A stretch of 64,000 bases of DNA from Eutypella sp. D-1 (lineage: Eukaryota; Ascomycota; Sordariomycetes; Xylariales; Diatrypaceae), in the NCBI GenBank assembly GCA_023313575.1, contig JAJTTP010000003.1, positions 2,170,001 to 2,234,000 of the forward strand. The letters are read 5' to 3'. Position numbers and translations under genes: made by a program. The notes below the pieces were generated by a model. It had not been told where the DNA came from. It saw only the letters and a list, made by a program, of their open reading frames with translations, and searched no databases. Below are positions 11,785-23,338 of the stretch, piece by piece. Within the stretch, counting starts at the first letter, position 1. Every line of letters begins with the position of its first letter.

Positions 11785-14377
11785 ATGGCGTCGGTCTGTT
11801 CGGCATCACCATCCGGGAACAGTTTCCATCGCGGGGAATCGGACTCGGAATGGGAGCAGATCGAATCAAACCCGGCCTCCTCTGTCGGATTCCTTCCCAG
11901 CCCATCCAGCGGAAGCATGGCGAGTTGGGGAATGGTCGGGTACCCGAACCAGGTCCAGCCCTCCCCTCCCGCAGTGTCGCCCCTAAATCTCGATGCGGAC
12001 ACCCAGAATAGCTATGCTGGATCATTCCCAGAGCAGCCCGACCCGTCCATGATGGCATCTACAAGCATCGAAGAGCAGTACCTTGCCTCCTTCGATGGTC
12101 AACAGCTCTTGGCGAACAACGGCATGTTCTTCCAGGACCAACTTAATAGTAGGGCCCCGTCTCACCACGCGTACGCGCATTACGTGATGACATAAGATGC
12201 TAAAACAAGCCCTAGATCCCATAGACACATCACAATTCTATGCCGGGTTTCAGGGGTCAATAACCCCGGATGATTTCACGGCCCTATCTAGTCTGGAGAA
12301 CTTTGAGATACCCTCCAATGCTGTCGACCTAGGTATACCAAGGCAATTTCGCACATCGAACGATGTGCCGCCGTGGGACCCTACGAATCTCAAGAATGAC
12401 GATCCGAGCGGTGGCCTGATGGCGAGTGTGTATGACATCGCACCCCAGGCCCCCCCACAGCAGCACTCGCCCTCGGGTAGCTCCCGCCTCTCAAGTCCCA
12501 GGTCCCCCCAAATCAAGGAGGAGCACGGCAAGGCGGCCAGCCCAATCCGGAAGATCAAGGGCGGTGGCAAGGTCGAAAAGAGGAAGGCCGAGACGCCGGG
12601 CAAGTTCGTTATCATGACCCCGAACCTGATTAACGCACAGTCGGGAAAGCCAAACCCTTTTGAATGTTTTGAAGCTATGCGGACAACTCAAAGGGGTCGC
12701 AAGGGACCGCTGGCGAATGAGACCAAGGAGAGTGCTCTGCAGGTCAGGAGGCTTGGCGCCTGTTTCTGCTGTCACAGTCGTAAAGTCAAGGTATGTTTAA
12801 TCAGCGCTCTAGCCATGTGCGATTCATAGTTGAGCCCTATTAACCTAGCGGGGGGGATACAGTGTGACAAAGAGCGCCCTTGCAAGAACTGCAAGAAGCT
12901 TACCGCACAGGTGCCCCAAATCATCTGCTGGCAGTTCCAGGACTTCCTCCCCGTGCTGTTCCCGGACTTCATCCGGGCGCATTTCAAAAAGGAGGCCATG
13001 GCGAGCTTCATCAGCGAGAACGTGCAGCACTTCGGCCTCGGTGCCGCCACCGGCCTAGGTGCGGACCAACAGCAGTGCTCAGTGGAGCTGTTCTCGGGCA
13101 CCCGATTTCAGGCGACGCTCACAGTACCGGCGACTTTCTTTACGGCGAAGACAGCTGAAGTGCTGCGCCACTGGCACCTGAACACCGGCGTGAACCAGAT
13201 CAGCTTGCAGTCCCGGGGTTCGGCCCCGCTCGGCGTCGACCCCGATAACAGTGCGCAGCGAGAGGAACTTAAGCGGCGTACGCGCGAGTATGTCAACAGC
13301 CTCACCTTCGAGCCCATGTACGCCGAGCAGGTCACCGACTCCATCCGCTCCACCACGCTACCGTGCAGGGTTCTGAAGATTGTGCAGCGGTACGCGCAGC
13401 GATCTAACGTGAGTGCCCACTATCGAATATAATTCCGTTCTCATTCTTTTCGGTTTGCACATTGACTAATTTACGATGACGGTATCTATCTAGTCGACCA
13501 TGGTGAAGCGGGCGCTATCGCTCTACGTGATGCATTACGTACTAACGCGGCAGCTCTGCTTGACCAATGCAACCGTGACGCGGTTGCAGCATCAGTATGC
13601 ACATACTATGCCGTGGGACGCATCGTGGGTAACGACGCGGGTGCTGAACCGGCAAGTCAAGTCCATGCTGGACGAGCTGTTGCTCAAGGAGACGACGGCG
13701 CTCTTCGAGGGCTTCTCTAAATCATTAAAGCCCAAGTCGCGGCGGGAGTGGGCGCCGTGCGCCGCCGCCTTCCTCGTCCTCTGTCTCTTTATGGAGGCCG
13801 TCGAGACCGCTGCCGACACATTCGTCATCTCACAGAACGAGATAGACATGCGCGACCGCCGGGCTGGTGGGACCGGTGCCCCCTCCAGGCCCGAGTACCA
13901 CCGCGAGTTCGCCATCCGCCTCTGCCACGAGATCGACAACCTGCCCTTCAAGCAGTTCGCCTACCAGTTCCACCAGATCTACCAGACGCACTCTCGCGAC
14001 GCGGCTGCCAAGGCCTTCAACCCCCTCGTCGACGAGGCACTACTCCGGCAGCGGGGCGGCGAGCTGGACGACGCCGCTGTGGAGATGGCCGCTGCGCTGA
14101 GAGAGCTGCTGCAGGGCGATAACTGTGAGTGACTTCTTGCTTCTCCTTTCGGTCAGCAGTGACACTGTTACCTGCTTGACCAGATCGTAACGGCGCGGAA
14201 GGACTAATGCGTGACACAGGGAGCGAGCTCGACTTCCTCGTCGCGGACCCGATCCTCCCCAACGGCGAGACACACCCCTACCCCATGGACGTGTCGCTGA
14301 ACTACACGGGCCGCCTGCTGGCGCGGTTCCTCCTCTCCTTCACAGACGAGAAGTACCTGTTCGATGGCCAGTACTGA
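11785..14377 (+). CDS. Zn(II)2Cys6 fungal transcription factor with internal DNA-binding domain
   Basis: Predicted nuclear regulator of 759 residues. Proposed exons: 11785-12148, 12210-12790, 12863-13408, 13494-14124 and 14220-14377. The first 280 residues are Ser/Pro/Gln-rich and probably act as an activation or regulatory region (repeated SSRLSSPRSP-like stretches, basic KRKAETPGK). A basic lead-in, MRTTQRGRKGPLANET, precedes the zinc cluster. The cluster is split by an intron exactly after KVK: GACFCCHSRKVK then CDKERPCKNC. Spacing is C-x2-C-x6-C-x5-C-x2-C, and the sixth Cys follows after 11 residues (KKLTAQVPQIIC), longer than the usual 6-8. The region after it (WQFQDFLPVLFPDFIRAHF) and the C-terminal half are a helical regulatory region of unknown ligand. 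The first intron is the least certain. Without it the frame shifts at about 12195, so a sequencing error or a different junction is possible. Confidence 0.8.
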
Positions 14378-16331
14378 AATCTCTTTATCTACGACACTAA
14401 TGTATGATGGACTTATCATTTTTATTTTTATTTTTTTACCTTCTTTTCTTTCTGCATACTGATGTGGCTACGTGACGGATGACTTTGAATGAATCTATCA
14501 ATGTGGATGAACTGTGGTTGGACTTGCGGACGGAAGACGGGAGAGATGGTGGATACCCTTTGGAATGGAGGTTACGTTACGCTCGAATGGCAGCAGGGAG
14601 TTGTTACATACTTCTGACTAGATCATGGATAGAGGTTATGAATACTATGGTCGGCGTTTAAATGCTTTCATCGAACTGGTCATTTATTGCCTGTAGGCCA
14701 ATTCGGACGCTCGTTAAACTGATTTCGTATGAGTCCCTATATTTAGTACACTTTCTTTAATCCCACTTTGGCAATCATCCAAATCGTGCTGATCGTGGTA
14801 TAACGCCCACCCACGTACGACTCCTCAGTCCCATAACCTTTACCATGTATTCACTTGCTCTTTGCATAGCTGCTACCTTTCGTTCCCATTCCTTCCCTTC
14901 TATTCATCAGTCATCCAAAATATCAAACCGCACTACCCCGCTTGTTCCTCGATGCGCAGAGCAGCGTGCACATACCTCTTCAGTCTAAGCGTCACTCTCG
15001 CCATTATACCGGCAAGCTCAGCTTGATTTCGATGTCTCACGTTCACATGTCTATTAACTAAGAGAAACTCACAAACCCCACCAAGACCCAAGCATGGCTA
15101 CAACGTATGGGAAAGAATAATGCCTATAATACTTCCTGCCGGAGAAGGATGCGCATGACAGACGCGTCTCCGCACCATCTAGCATTCCTCAGCCAGCGTC
15201 AAGTACGAGGACGGGAAGTCCGTCGCGATTAAGCAGGGTACCGGGAACAACATCTCCTTGTATATCTGATCACTTTGGCTGCTTACGTTCGACGGCCGTT
15301 TGCCAGGCTTCACGGGTTCGTCAACCTACGAATCGTTTCGGGTTAATCGTTGGAGTGGGTTGCTCGTATCAACTGCAACCCCTATTCGCGAGCCCCGATT
15401 CTACCGTCGATCTGGACGTGCGGAAAAAAATCACTTACCCTCCCTTCTCCATTACCTACAAATAACAACCACCTGAACCGTGTCATGTGGAGGACGAGGG
15501 GGCTCATTGTCCACCTAGTGACTGGTCATTGGCGAGATATACAGATTGCCCCGCTAACAACTTTCGATAGCGCATGCAATTCTCAGCTCTGTCTACGTTC
15601 AGCCCAGTAATTATTATTCCTAGTAGGTAAGTAATACATCCCTACGCAACGACGACGAGATTGTATATTATTGTTCAGAGTTTACCCCGACAGGCCCTCT
15701 GTACTTTGATGGCTTGGCTTCCACAAGACCATCTGCATGGTCTCGATTGGATCGTAATAGACATAATACATACAAAATCGAACGTCCTAAATAGGGGGCC
15801 ATGGAGAGCTGAAAGCTGAAGTCTCTGATAGAGGATGTATGCAGAATTGGCATACTTCCGTTTCCCCGCTATTGGTCTTGTATATCATACCATTCTGCAG
15901 GTAAGTATGGGTTGCTGCAACGAGCGCATCTTCGACTGGCTGTGCGGACGTATGCGCCCGGGGGGGGGGGCTACTCGCCGAGTTGGTTGGAATAGGATGA
16001 GAGAAGCTTTGCATAAGGCGTATCGGTTAAAGGCCATGGCGTTACGAGATGATCTTACACTAAGGTGCTTGACATCACCTATATTGATCACATCGCATGT
16101 TGGATTGTGATGTGATGAACTTGGCTGTATGTCTCTGGAATAGCGCTGTTAGCCGCCAAATATAGGAGAAGATTGCCAGTCTCAGTACTATTTGCGCTGG
16201 CATTAATATAAGAACGTCACGGCCCCTTTGATATGTCAATATCTGTTTGTTAACATATTATCATCAGCCATCATATTTACTGCGCATACTGTAAACTTAA
16301 CCGAGAATTCGTTCTACCAGAAAGCAGCAAA
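14378..16331. other. Intergenic region
   Basis: No coding region supported. The small frames near 14479-14661, 15350-15610 and 15835-16110 show no domain or splice support. A run of ten G residues lies near 15960. The sequence just before 16332 is AT-rich and presumably holds the promoter of the giant gene downstream. Confidence 0.45.
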
Positions 16332-19300
16332 ATGAAGAACTCTGACGTTTTCACTTCCTCTGGGTATGATATGGTGGTGGCGGTTACCCAGAAGTCTATC
16401 AATGATCAGATCAAGCATCTCGCCAACCCTGATATTGGAGTCATCAAGACCAGGTATGGATATCAAACCATGCCCACATCGTCGTGCTCTCCTGCAAGCA
16501 GCTAACCGCCAACTTGAAGGTTTATCCTGGGCAAGGTCTACGACAAGCAAACAAAGAAGACCACGCCAAAGTTCTTCCAGAGCTATGACGATGTTCCCAA
16601 AGATAGCGATGGCAACCCGTCGATTCAGCTTATCAACGGAACGTACTTACCACGCATATCTATTGAACATAGTGGTACAAACATAGTCCTCATCTTGCGT
16701 TTCTCAAGCGGGACTGCATGGTTTCGAAACCCGGACTCGCTCGAACTCGAGAAGTGGAACATGGAAAACTGGCAATATGGCATCGGCATATCCCTTGACT
16801 TCGCCCAGATCGCCCGGTCTGAAATCGGGGCAGCAAAGCCGGTCCCTCAGATTGTCATAGACAGGCTCACTCACTTCCTGTCCTCCGGCTTCTCGGTGGC
16901 CCAGCTGTTCGTCGACTTTCAGTCGACTGACCTCGTCAACTTCGACCCAATCAACACTTCCGTCAACCAGGCCACTGACGACGCAAGGCAAGCTTTCGTA
17001 TACATGATGACGAGTTACCTCCAATTCTTCAAGAATGACCCAACCACAAACCCGTACATCCTTGGGTACACTGTCACTCAGCAGGAGAAAGACCCTGACG
17101 CAGGCATCAAAGTACCCCCCAGCCTGAAACCTATTGGCCAAACTTTCACTCTTTACCAGGATCCTCGAAACGAGGACCTCAATACGGTCAACTTCATCCT
17201 GAACACAGAAGCAGGCCAAAACCCCAATCTCGGCATCGGCAGTCACAGTACACCAGGCATCTTTGACACGAATTGGATCGACTCGAGCGAACAGTGCGAT
17301 GGGAAAATGATTTACTCTTCGTATGCCTGTGTCGAGACGCTCTTTTTGATTCCATTCTACCGCACGTACTCCAACAAGATGAGAGAGAAGCTTACCGATG
17401 CCAAAGTATCCATACCTTCTCCGCAAGGGTACGATTCTGCTAAGTCTCGTACGGCAAATGGCCTGCACTTCGATATCGCAGATATCCAGCAGGGTGACGA
17501 TCAATATGTCAACTACTACGATATCGGAATCCGAAACGCTAAGGGTTCCGTTACAATACACTTCGATGGCTATTTTCGCGTTCGTAAGACCGCACGGAAA
17601 GACTTGCCATTTTGCGAGGGTGTTGGATGGGCGTGGGGTTACGCCTATTGGCAGGCCGATATCGTCATCACCCAGTCCAAAGACAGCAGCGGAAATCCGA
17701 CTTTGAACGTTAGCGAACCGTACCTCAATGTCACTGACTCGGACTCGGGAAAGGGCCAGAACACCTGTGCTGATGTCTGGAAGACGATTGCCGACATCCT
17801 CGGGACAATTCTAGACGTTCTCAAAGGCATCTTTACACTGAAATTTGATGGATTCTTTACCAAATTGTTCGAAGAACTGGTCAGCCCTTCTTCGGGAGAC
17901 TTACCTAATCCTAGGTTGATTCTTGAGAGTCTGATCGCAAACATCAATGGTGCATTCATTCTTCCGGCTGGCCAGGTCTTCTTTTTCAAGGTAAACTTCC
18001 ATCCACACATCCCGCCCCTAAAACATTGGCTCGCTGTGACTGACTGGCTATTCAGGACCCTCACGTGGACTCTGATGGGAACCTCAGCGTGCAGCTGACC
18101 TACAAGAGCGATACATTCGATCTGGAGGGCTCGGCGGGACACTTCCTTAGGGGTCCCATTCGCGACTCCGAGGACTTCCGTCTTATCGACGGCACCCATT
18201 CGCGGAAGATCGCAGTGCCTGGAACCAGCGCTGCTCTTTTGAGGGCTCAAGCTGCGAGGAAACCAGGAGAGGCGACAGTGGAGATAGAACCACCTCAAAG
18301 CCGTTCATCACCCGAGTCTTCAAACCCACGTCGTCCCACGCCATCAGGCCCGTCCCCGCTGGCCGCTCCTATGTTTGATAAAATCCAGGTATCTCCCATA
18401 AAATCACAGTACTCCGATGGATTGAGCGCGACAGTTTCCTGTGAGCTGATGACCAATATGCAACGTGCAATGCCGGGTATGTTTGTGTTAATTCATTTTG
18501 AGGACTGATGACACTAACCTTTCTGCCTAGTCTCCCCTTCTAAGACATTCAAAGTTGTTAGGGACAGTGCCGGGAATCCTCTCATCTTTGCAGTCGGTTC
18601 AGACAACGGACTAAAGCTGCTACAGAGCACCTCCGGATACAACTCAGATGGGTGGTCTTCTACAGACCTTTTGACCGGTTTCACGGACTATGATCATGCG
18701 ATCGACTTCGATGTTTCTCAAGGCATGGACGGGTCTATATCTCTTGGTCTCATGCTGGCCGGGAAGAAGTCAGACTCAAAAACTGCCGTCTTCATCGCCA
18801 GTAGACTTTCCAACGACCTTTCGAAGACCGACTTCTCGAAGCTCCGATCTGTGTGTACTGAGGTCAATGGCATCAGTAACGCGTTTGTCGGGCGCAACAT
18901 CATGTTAGGTTCATCGGACGACACCAGACGTCCTCTCGTTACCGCCATCGGCGATATCGATTCTACCCGGTACTTCTACCAGATAAAGGACGGTGAAAAT
19001 ACTGCAGCGAAGCTCGAGTTCCCGGAAAACCTCGACATTGAAAACAACGGCCTGCTCGGGATGGCCATGGGATTCAACTTCGGGCAGCGGGCAAACTACT
19101 TCCTGTACGACATTGGGGACACGAAATCTCTCGTTGCCATCACGCTCGCTGACGACAGTCTGGGTTCGTTATCATACGATTATAGCCCCGGCAACAAGCA
19201 TTTGCCCGAGGCCTACCGTTATCTGAGCTACAACACAATCGCGACACTGACAGCCCGAACTGGATCGGACAGTCCGAGTTCTGATATATACATCGGGGCA

Positions 19301-22300
19301 GCTACGGGTGTATACCGTATTCCGAATGGGAAAACGAGCCACATGGAACAGGTCACGGATGAAATAAAAGACGTGCATGAGGTCAGGACAGCGAGCCATG
19401 GCACGGATGACATATCGCTCTGGGTCACGGCATCACCTAGCAATCTATACTACATCCGCGGTATGAGAGAAGAAGAGAGCCAAACAGTTAAGTGGAATGC
19501 GCCCGTACTGTTTCAGCAGAACGTGCTCTTTGTGGCGCCTATCCGGACCATCAAGCCTTCTAGCGCGGGGCAGAGTACGAATGAGATCTTCACCATAGAC
19601 TCCGGGCTGACCATCACACACTACTGGCAAGATCCATCATCGACCATCTGGCACCAAAGAACAGCCAGAGCTCAGGAGAGCGACTACGTGCTAAATTTCA
19701 AGTCCTACACCACACACCTCCACCTAGAGAGTCCCTCCGGCTCCCCGGTTCAGGAGAAGGTCAAGATAACGTCAAGTGAATGGCAATATGTCACTATCAA
19801 CGGGTCAGTCTACTCGCTTGATGCAGATGTGCCGGCCGAGGTCGAGGCCGACATCTTCGGAGACATCACTATTATAAGCCCCGCGACTGATATAAGTCCG
19901 GCTGTCATCCACATAACAAGTATGTAATACGCGCTAGTCAAGCACATGGACATTGGTTGCTAATGTATGTTCCCTATGCCAGGCGATGCCTTCCGAGAGG
20001 TGCTCAATATCTACCCCAATGGGAAGGTTCACCACCATCTTAGTAGCGTGTCCTCCGGCGCGTCCCTCAGCAACGCACACACCCAAGACAACAAGCCTCT
20101 ACTCGAGGGGGGTATCGAGGACGACGTAGCCAATGGTGTAGCACACTCTCTATCGAAGCTCCACGGGTCCGCAGCAGGGGAATTCCAACCTTCCAAGAGC
20201 GGCAACATATTCACCGCTGTTGAGCTTCCCGACAGCACAGCCAATGCAGAGGCAGCTAAGCACAGCTTGCACTCCCCCATTACCTTCAGCCACCTCCCTG
20301 AAAAATTTTCGTTCGGGATGGCTTCGAAGGAAGGGTCATGGGGAGTTCTGGAAGGCTATCATATCCAGACCTTGAAGGAGGAAGCAGCTCTAAGAGCAAG
20401 CTCGTCATCGGTGACCGATGTTTTCGGCGACATATGGCATTTCTTGGAGAGCGTATTCCACGATGTAATCAAAGTCGTCGAAGATGGTGTTATCAAGCTT
20501 GCGGATGGTATAAGCTTCATCCTCAGCAAAGTCGATGAAGGATTGCAGTTCCTATTGAATATAGGGAACAAGGTCATACAGTTCGCCCTGGACACGCTCG
20601 TCAAGGTGTACAAGGCTATCAACTTTGTGTTGAAGCTAGTGGGGATTGACCTTGACAAGGTAGGGTACAGTGTTCTTCGTTACTTCCCTGCCCCCCTGGC
20701 CGAACCCAGCTAATCAGATCCTCCCATCTTTATAGGTTCTCTCTTGGATTGGGCACCTGCTAGGCTGGGACCACGTCTGGCAAACGCATAAGATGATCGC
20801 TGGAATGTGCAAGAGTAAGGATTCCACGGGAACCCATCCCTCGACCTACTTGGAGTATGTATGTGTGACACATCAGAACGCTAACTATTATTGTCAGACT
20901 TCGTAGATTACGGGATTGACGACCTCAGCAACCTCGTGGAGACTGCACGGGGAACTGTGAAAACCGTTTTCACAGAAGTCGGCGACCAGGTAAAGAACTT
21001 GGTCCTCCCAGATGATGTGAAGGGTAAGACTGTGGATTCGCTAAAGGTACAAGTCGATGCCAAATCGCGCGACAATTTGGCCAAAGCTCCAGCTTCCAAC
21101 TTCGCATCCTATCACATGATACACACCGGGCCAGCGGACAAGGATGACGAGATTAAAGATGGCAATACATCTACCCGGGCCAACGACCCCATTGTAGAAC
21201 TGTACAATGATGTCCTTGCTCCGGTCTGTAAGGTTCTAGAGCAGAAGCTATCGCAGACCGGAACAGACCTAGCTACGCTTCTAGCCCGGGGTACGCTAGC
21301 CGACATCCAGAAAGTGTGCGCAGGTGTCGCGGACCTCTTCCTCTCCGCCCTGGCGAAGTTCATAGATGGGGTTCTTGCCTTCGTGCAGCATGAGCTGGAG
21401 GCCGTCAAGTCAGCACTGGAACAGTCTATCCATCCCCCTATCTTCGGTGCTCTGTTCGACTTCGTTTGCGGGCTCATGGGGGAGAACGAAGATATGACGG
21501 TCATCAATGTCGCGGCCCTGATCGCAGCGATCCCGGCCGTGGCCCTCTGCAAGATATCCACCGGTATTACGCCGGACCAGTGGGGAGAGGGCATGGATGA
21601 TCCAACCCTCCCGCGGGCTCTGCATGAATGTGTCGGAACACTCAGCAGATGGAGCCAGAAAGCAGCTGCTCGTTCGGCGCAGATGTGGACTGAATCCGGC
21701 GGTCAACCCGGCGGCGGCGCCAGTTCCTCAGGAGACAATTTCAAGTGCCCCAAGCAGCTACGAAATCTGTCGTACTTCCAGGGTCTCGCCGCGCCCCCGT
21801 GCTCGATTCTCTCAAGTCTCGCCGGCATGTACGCGCCCGCGCCGGCGGCGCTGCGGCCAATGTCGAGTCGTTCGCTGACTTTGATCTGCGACAAGATGCG
21901 GTACATGAAGGCACTCTTAACATGCCCCATACCGGCCGACGGACAGCATTGGACTCCGTACATGTTCCGATGGCTGAGCTGGCTGACGTCCGGCATCTTT
22001 AGTGTGATCCTCGATGTTTTGCCCGAGGAAGCCAAGAACTGGGTTGGTCTCTTTGTCGACCTGTTTGGCCTATCCGTGGCGGTTGGTGTGGATTGGCTAG
22101 AAAACGCCGATGGGCTCACCTGGCTTACCGACATCGTGGCTAGTCTGGGCGGGGCCGTAACGAAAGGTGCTACGCTGGCCAAGCAGCCCGAGGTGGCTTT
22201 TGGCAGCCTCATGGTTTGCCACGTCGTGGGCGATCTTGGCCTATTTGTAAAGGCAGGGCACGACATCATCAACGAAAATGTGTTTCGCACAATCAATATA

Positions 22301-22318
22301 GGAGGGTCAGGGAGTTAG
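16332..22318 (+). CDS. Giant multidomain protein: TULIP/P47-like N-terminus, propeller-like middle, helical C-terminus
   Basis: Predicted 1859-residue protein from exons 16332-16453, 16520-17990, 18056-18476, 18531-19919, 19983-20659, 20736-20814 and 20898-22318; every junction is GT..AG and in frame. Residues 1 to about 600 open with GYDMVVAVTQKSINDQIKHL and close with INGAFILPAGQVFFFK. This beginning and end resemble the tubular lipid-binding (TULIP) fold of the P47 family, first known from clostridial toxin loci; the assignment is by eye. A Pro/Ser linker follows at about 609-636. About 665-1130 is beta-rich with repeated motifs such as NPLIFAVGSDNGLKLLQS and SDIYIGAATGVYRI, suggesting a propeller. 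From about 1134 it is helical and amphipathic (VFHDVIKVVEDGVIKLADG; VLSWIGHLLGWDHVWQ), with hydrophobic segments towards the end. No signal peptide is seen. Function is unknown; lipid or membrane binding is an inference. Confidence 0.8.
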
Positions 22319-22815
22319 GGGGATACACTTAATTGCTTCTAGGTATTGACTAGGTAGTTGAAGATAGCACATACATCGCTAGTTAACTACAGCTACTACA
22401 GATTCGTATACCTAAACCGGGAGAGTGTTGTGGCCGTAATGGCACCACAAATGACTTGGTTGCTTTCGACTGAGACCAGGTGTTCGAGCTGTCTCTTGCG
22501 AAGTTGGGAAGAGAAGGAATTTCTGCTCATGGATATTGTACATCCTTTAGAAGCAATTGGATACTCTATATAGAGGGAAAGAGGAATCAGTGTAGCTACG
22601 TTGAGATCGGAAAATAAACATCAGCCACTTGATACTCACGCGTTGGTGTCAAAAGGGTACATCAAAAAGGCACCAGCGGCGTTGAGTCTCCAGGTCGGTA
22701 ACCCCGTAGGATAGAATCCGATAAATGTAATACCTCAATAAACGCATATGGAAATAGCTATGTGGCTTGTACGTCCTACATAATTGTGGCTGGTAAACCT
22801 AATTGCATGTTCTCC
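22319..22815. other. Intergenic, 3' of the giant gene
   Basis: No gene seen. It holds the presumed 3' untranslated region of the giant gene and unique sequence up to the inverted-repeat element. Confidence 0.45.
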
Positions 22816-22818
22816 GTA

Positions 22819-22869
22819 CCTACAAGTCTCAGGGGTCATTTGTGTTAGTACGGTCCACCGGCCCACTAA
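22819..22869 (+). repeat. Left terminal inverted repeat of the MITE
   Basis: 51-bp arm, inverted copy at 23047-23097, three mismatches (one T/C, and two adjacent positions GG versus TA). Confidence 0.8.
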
Positions 22870-23046
22870 ATGGCATGGGGGCTAGATGTAGATGCCTATA
22901 CAAATTGTATAGGGAGCAACATGAGCTACGCTGCCACATCATATGTGGCTTAAACGATTTCAAATCCCTGACTACAGCCACATCATAGCTTATGTAGATA
23001 TCCATACAAATCACGTGGATATATACATACTAACCAATGTTAGGAA

Positions 23047-23097
23047 TTAGTGGGTAGGTGGACCGTACTAGCACAAATGACCCCTGAGACTTGTAGG
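23047..23097 (-). repeat. Right terminal inverted repeat of the MITE
   Basis: Reverse-complement copy of the left arm, ending CTTGTAGG directly before a TA dinucleotide. Confidence 0.8.
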
Positions 23098-23338
23098 TAC
23101 CCAAGTAGGTATGATTCATACCGGAGACCCACTCCTTTAGCCACTGCCCACTAAAAGCACAAACTGATAAGCAGCCAGATAGAAATCTCGGGTCCATCCC
23201 ACACAAAATTCCCCCAAAAAACATCAACCTCTAAAAGAGTCGTAACCAAGCCGGTTTTCCTCTTCCTTTCCCCCTTCAACCACCAAACGAACGCAATAAT
23301 CCTCACCATTAGATTGATTCTATTGGAAGACTGTCAAT

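Larger units (their letters stand above)
22817..23099. mobile_element. MITE-like element with 51-bp terminal inverted repeats
   Basis: The left arm (22819-22869) begins CCTACAAGTCTCAGGGGTCA and recurs as an inverted copy at 23047-23097 with three mismatches over 51 bases. Both outer ends are flanked by TA (22817-22818 and 23098-23099), the target duplication expected of Tc1/mariner-type elements. The interior of about 177 bp contains smaller inverted repeats (CCACATCATATGTGG and similar) but no transposase frame. The short open frames on each strand over the arms encode the same peptide because the arms are inverted copies. This fits a non-autonomous miniature inverted-repeat element; the parent transposon is not in this window. 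Confidence 0.75.

Noticed and set aside
16704..17561. 285-codon minus-strand frame
   Set aside because: Antisense to exon 2 of the giant gene, which has far better coding support.
22803..23227. Two short frames on opposite strands coding the same peptide (TYKSQGSFVLVRST)
   Set aside because: The identity arises from the inverted arms of the MITE, not from related genes.
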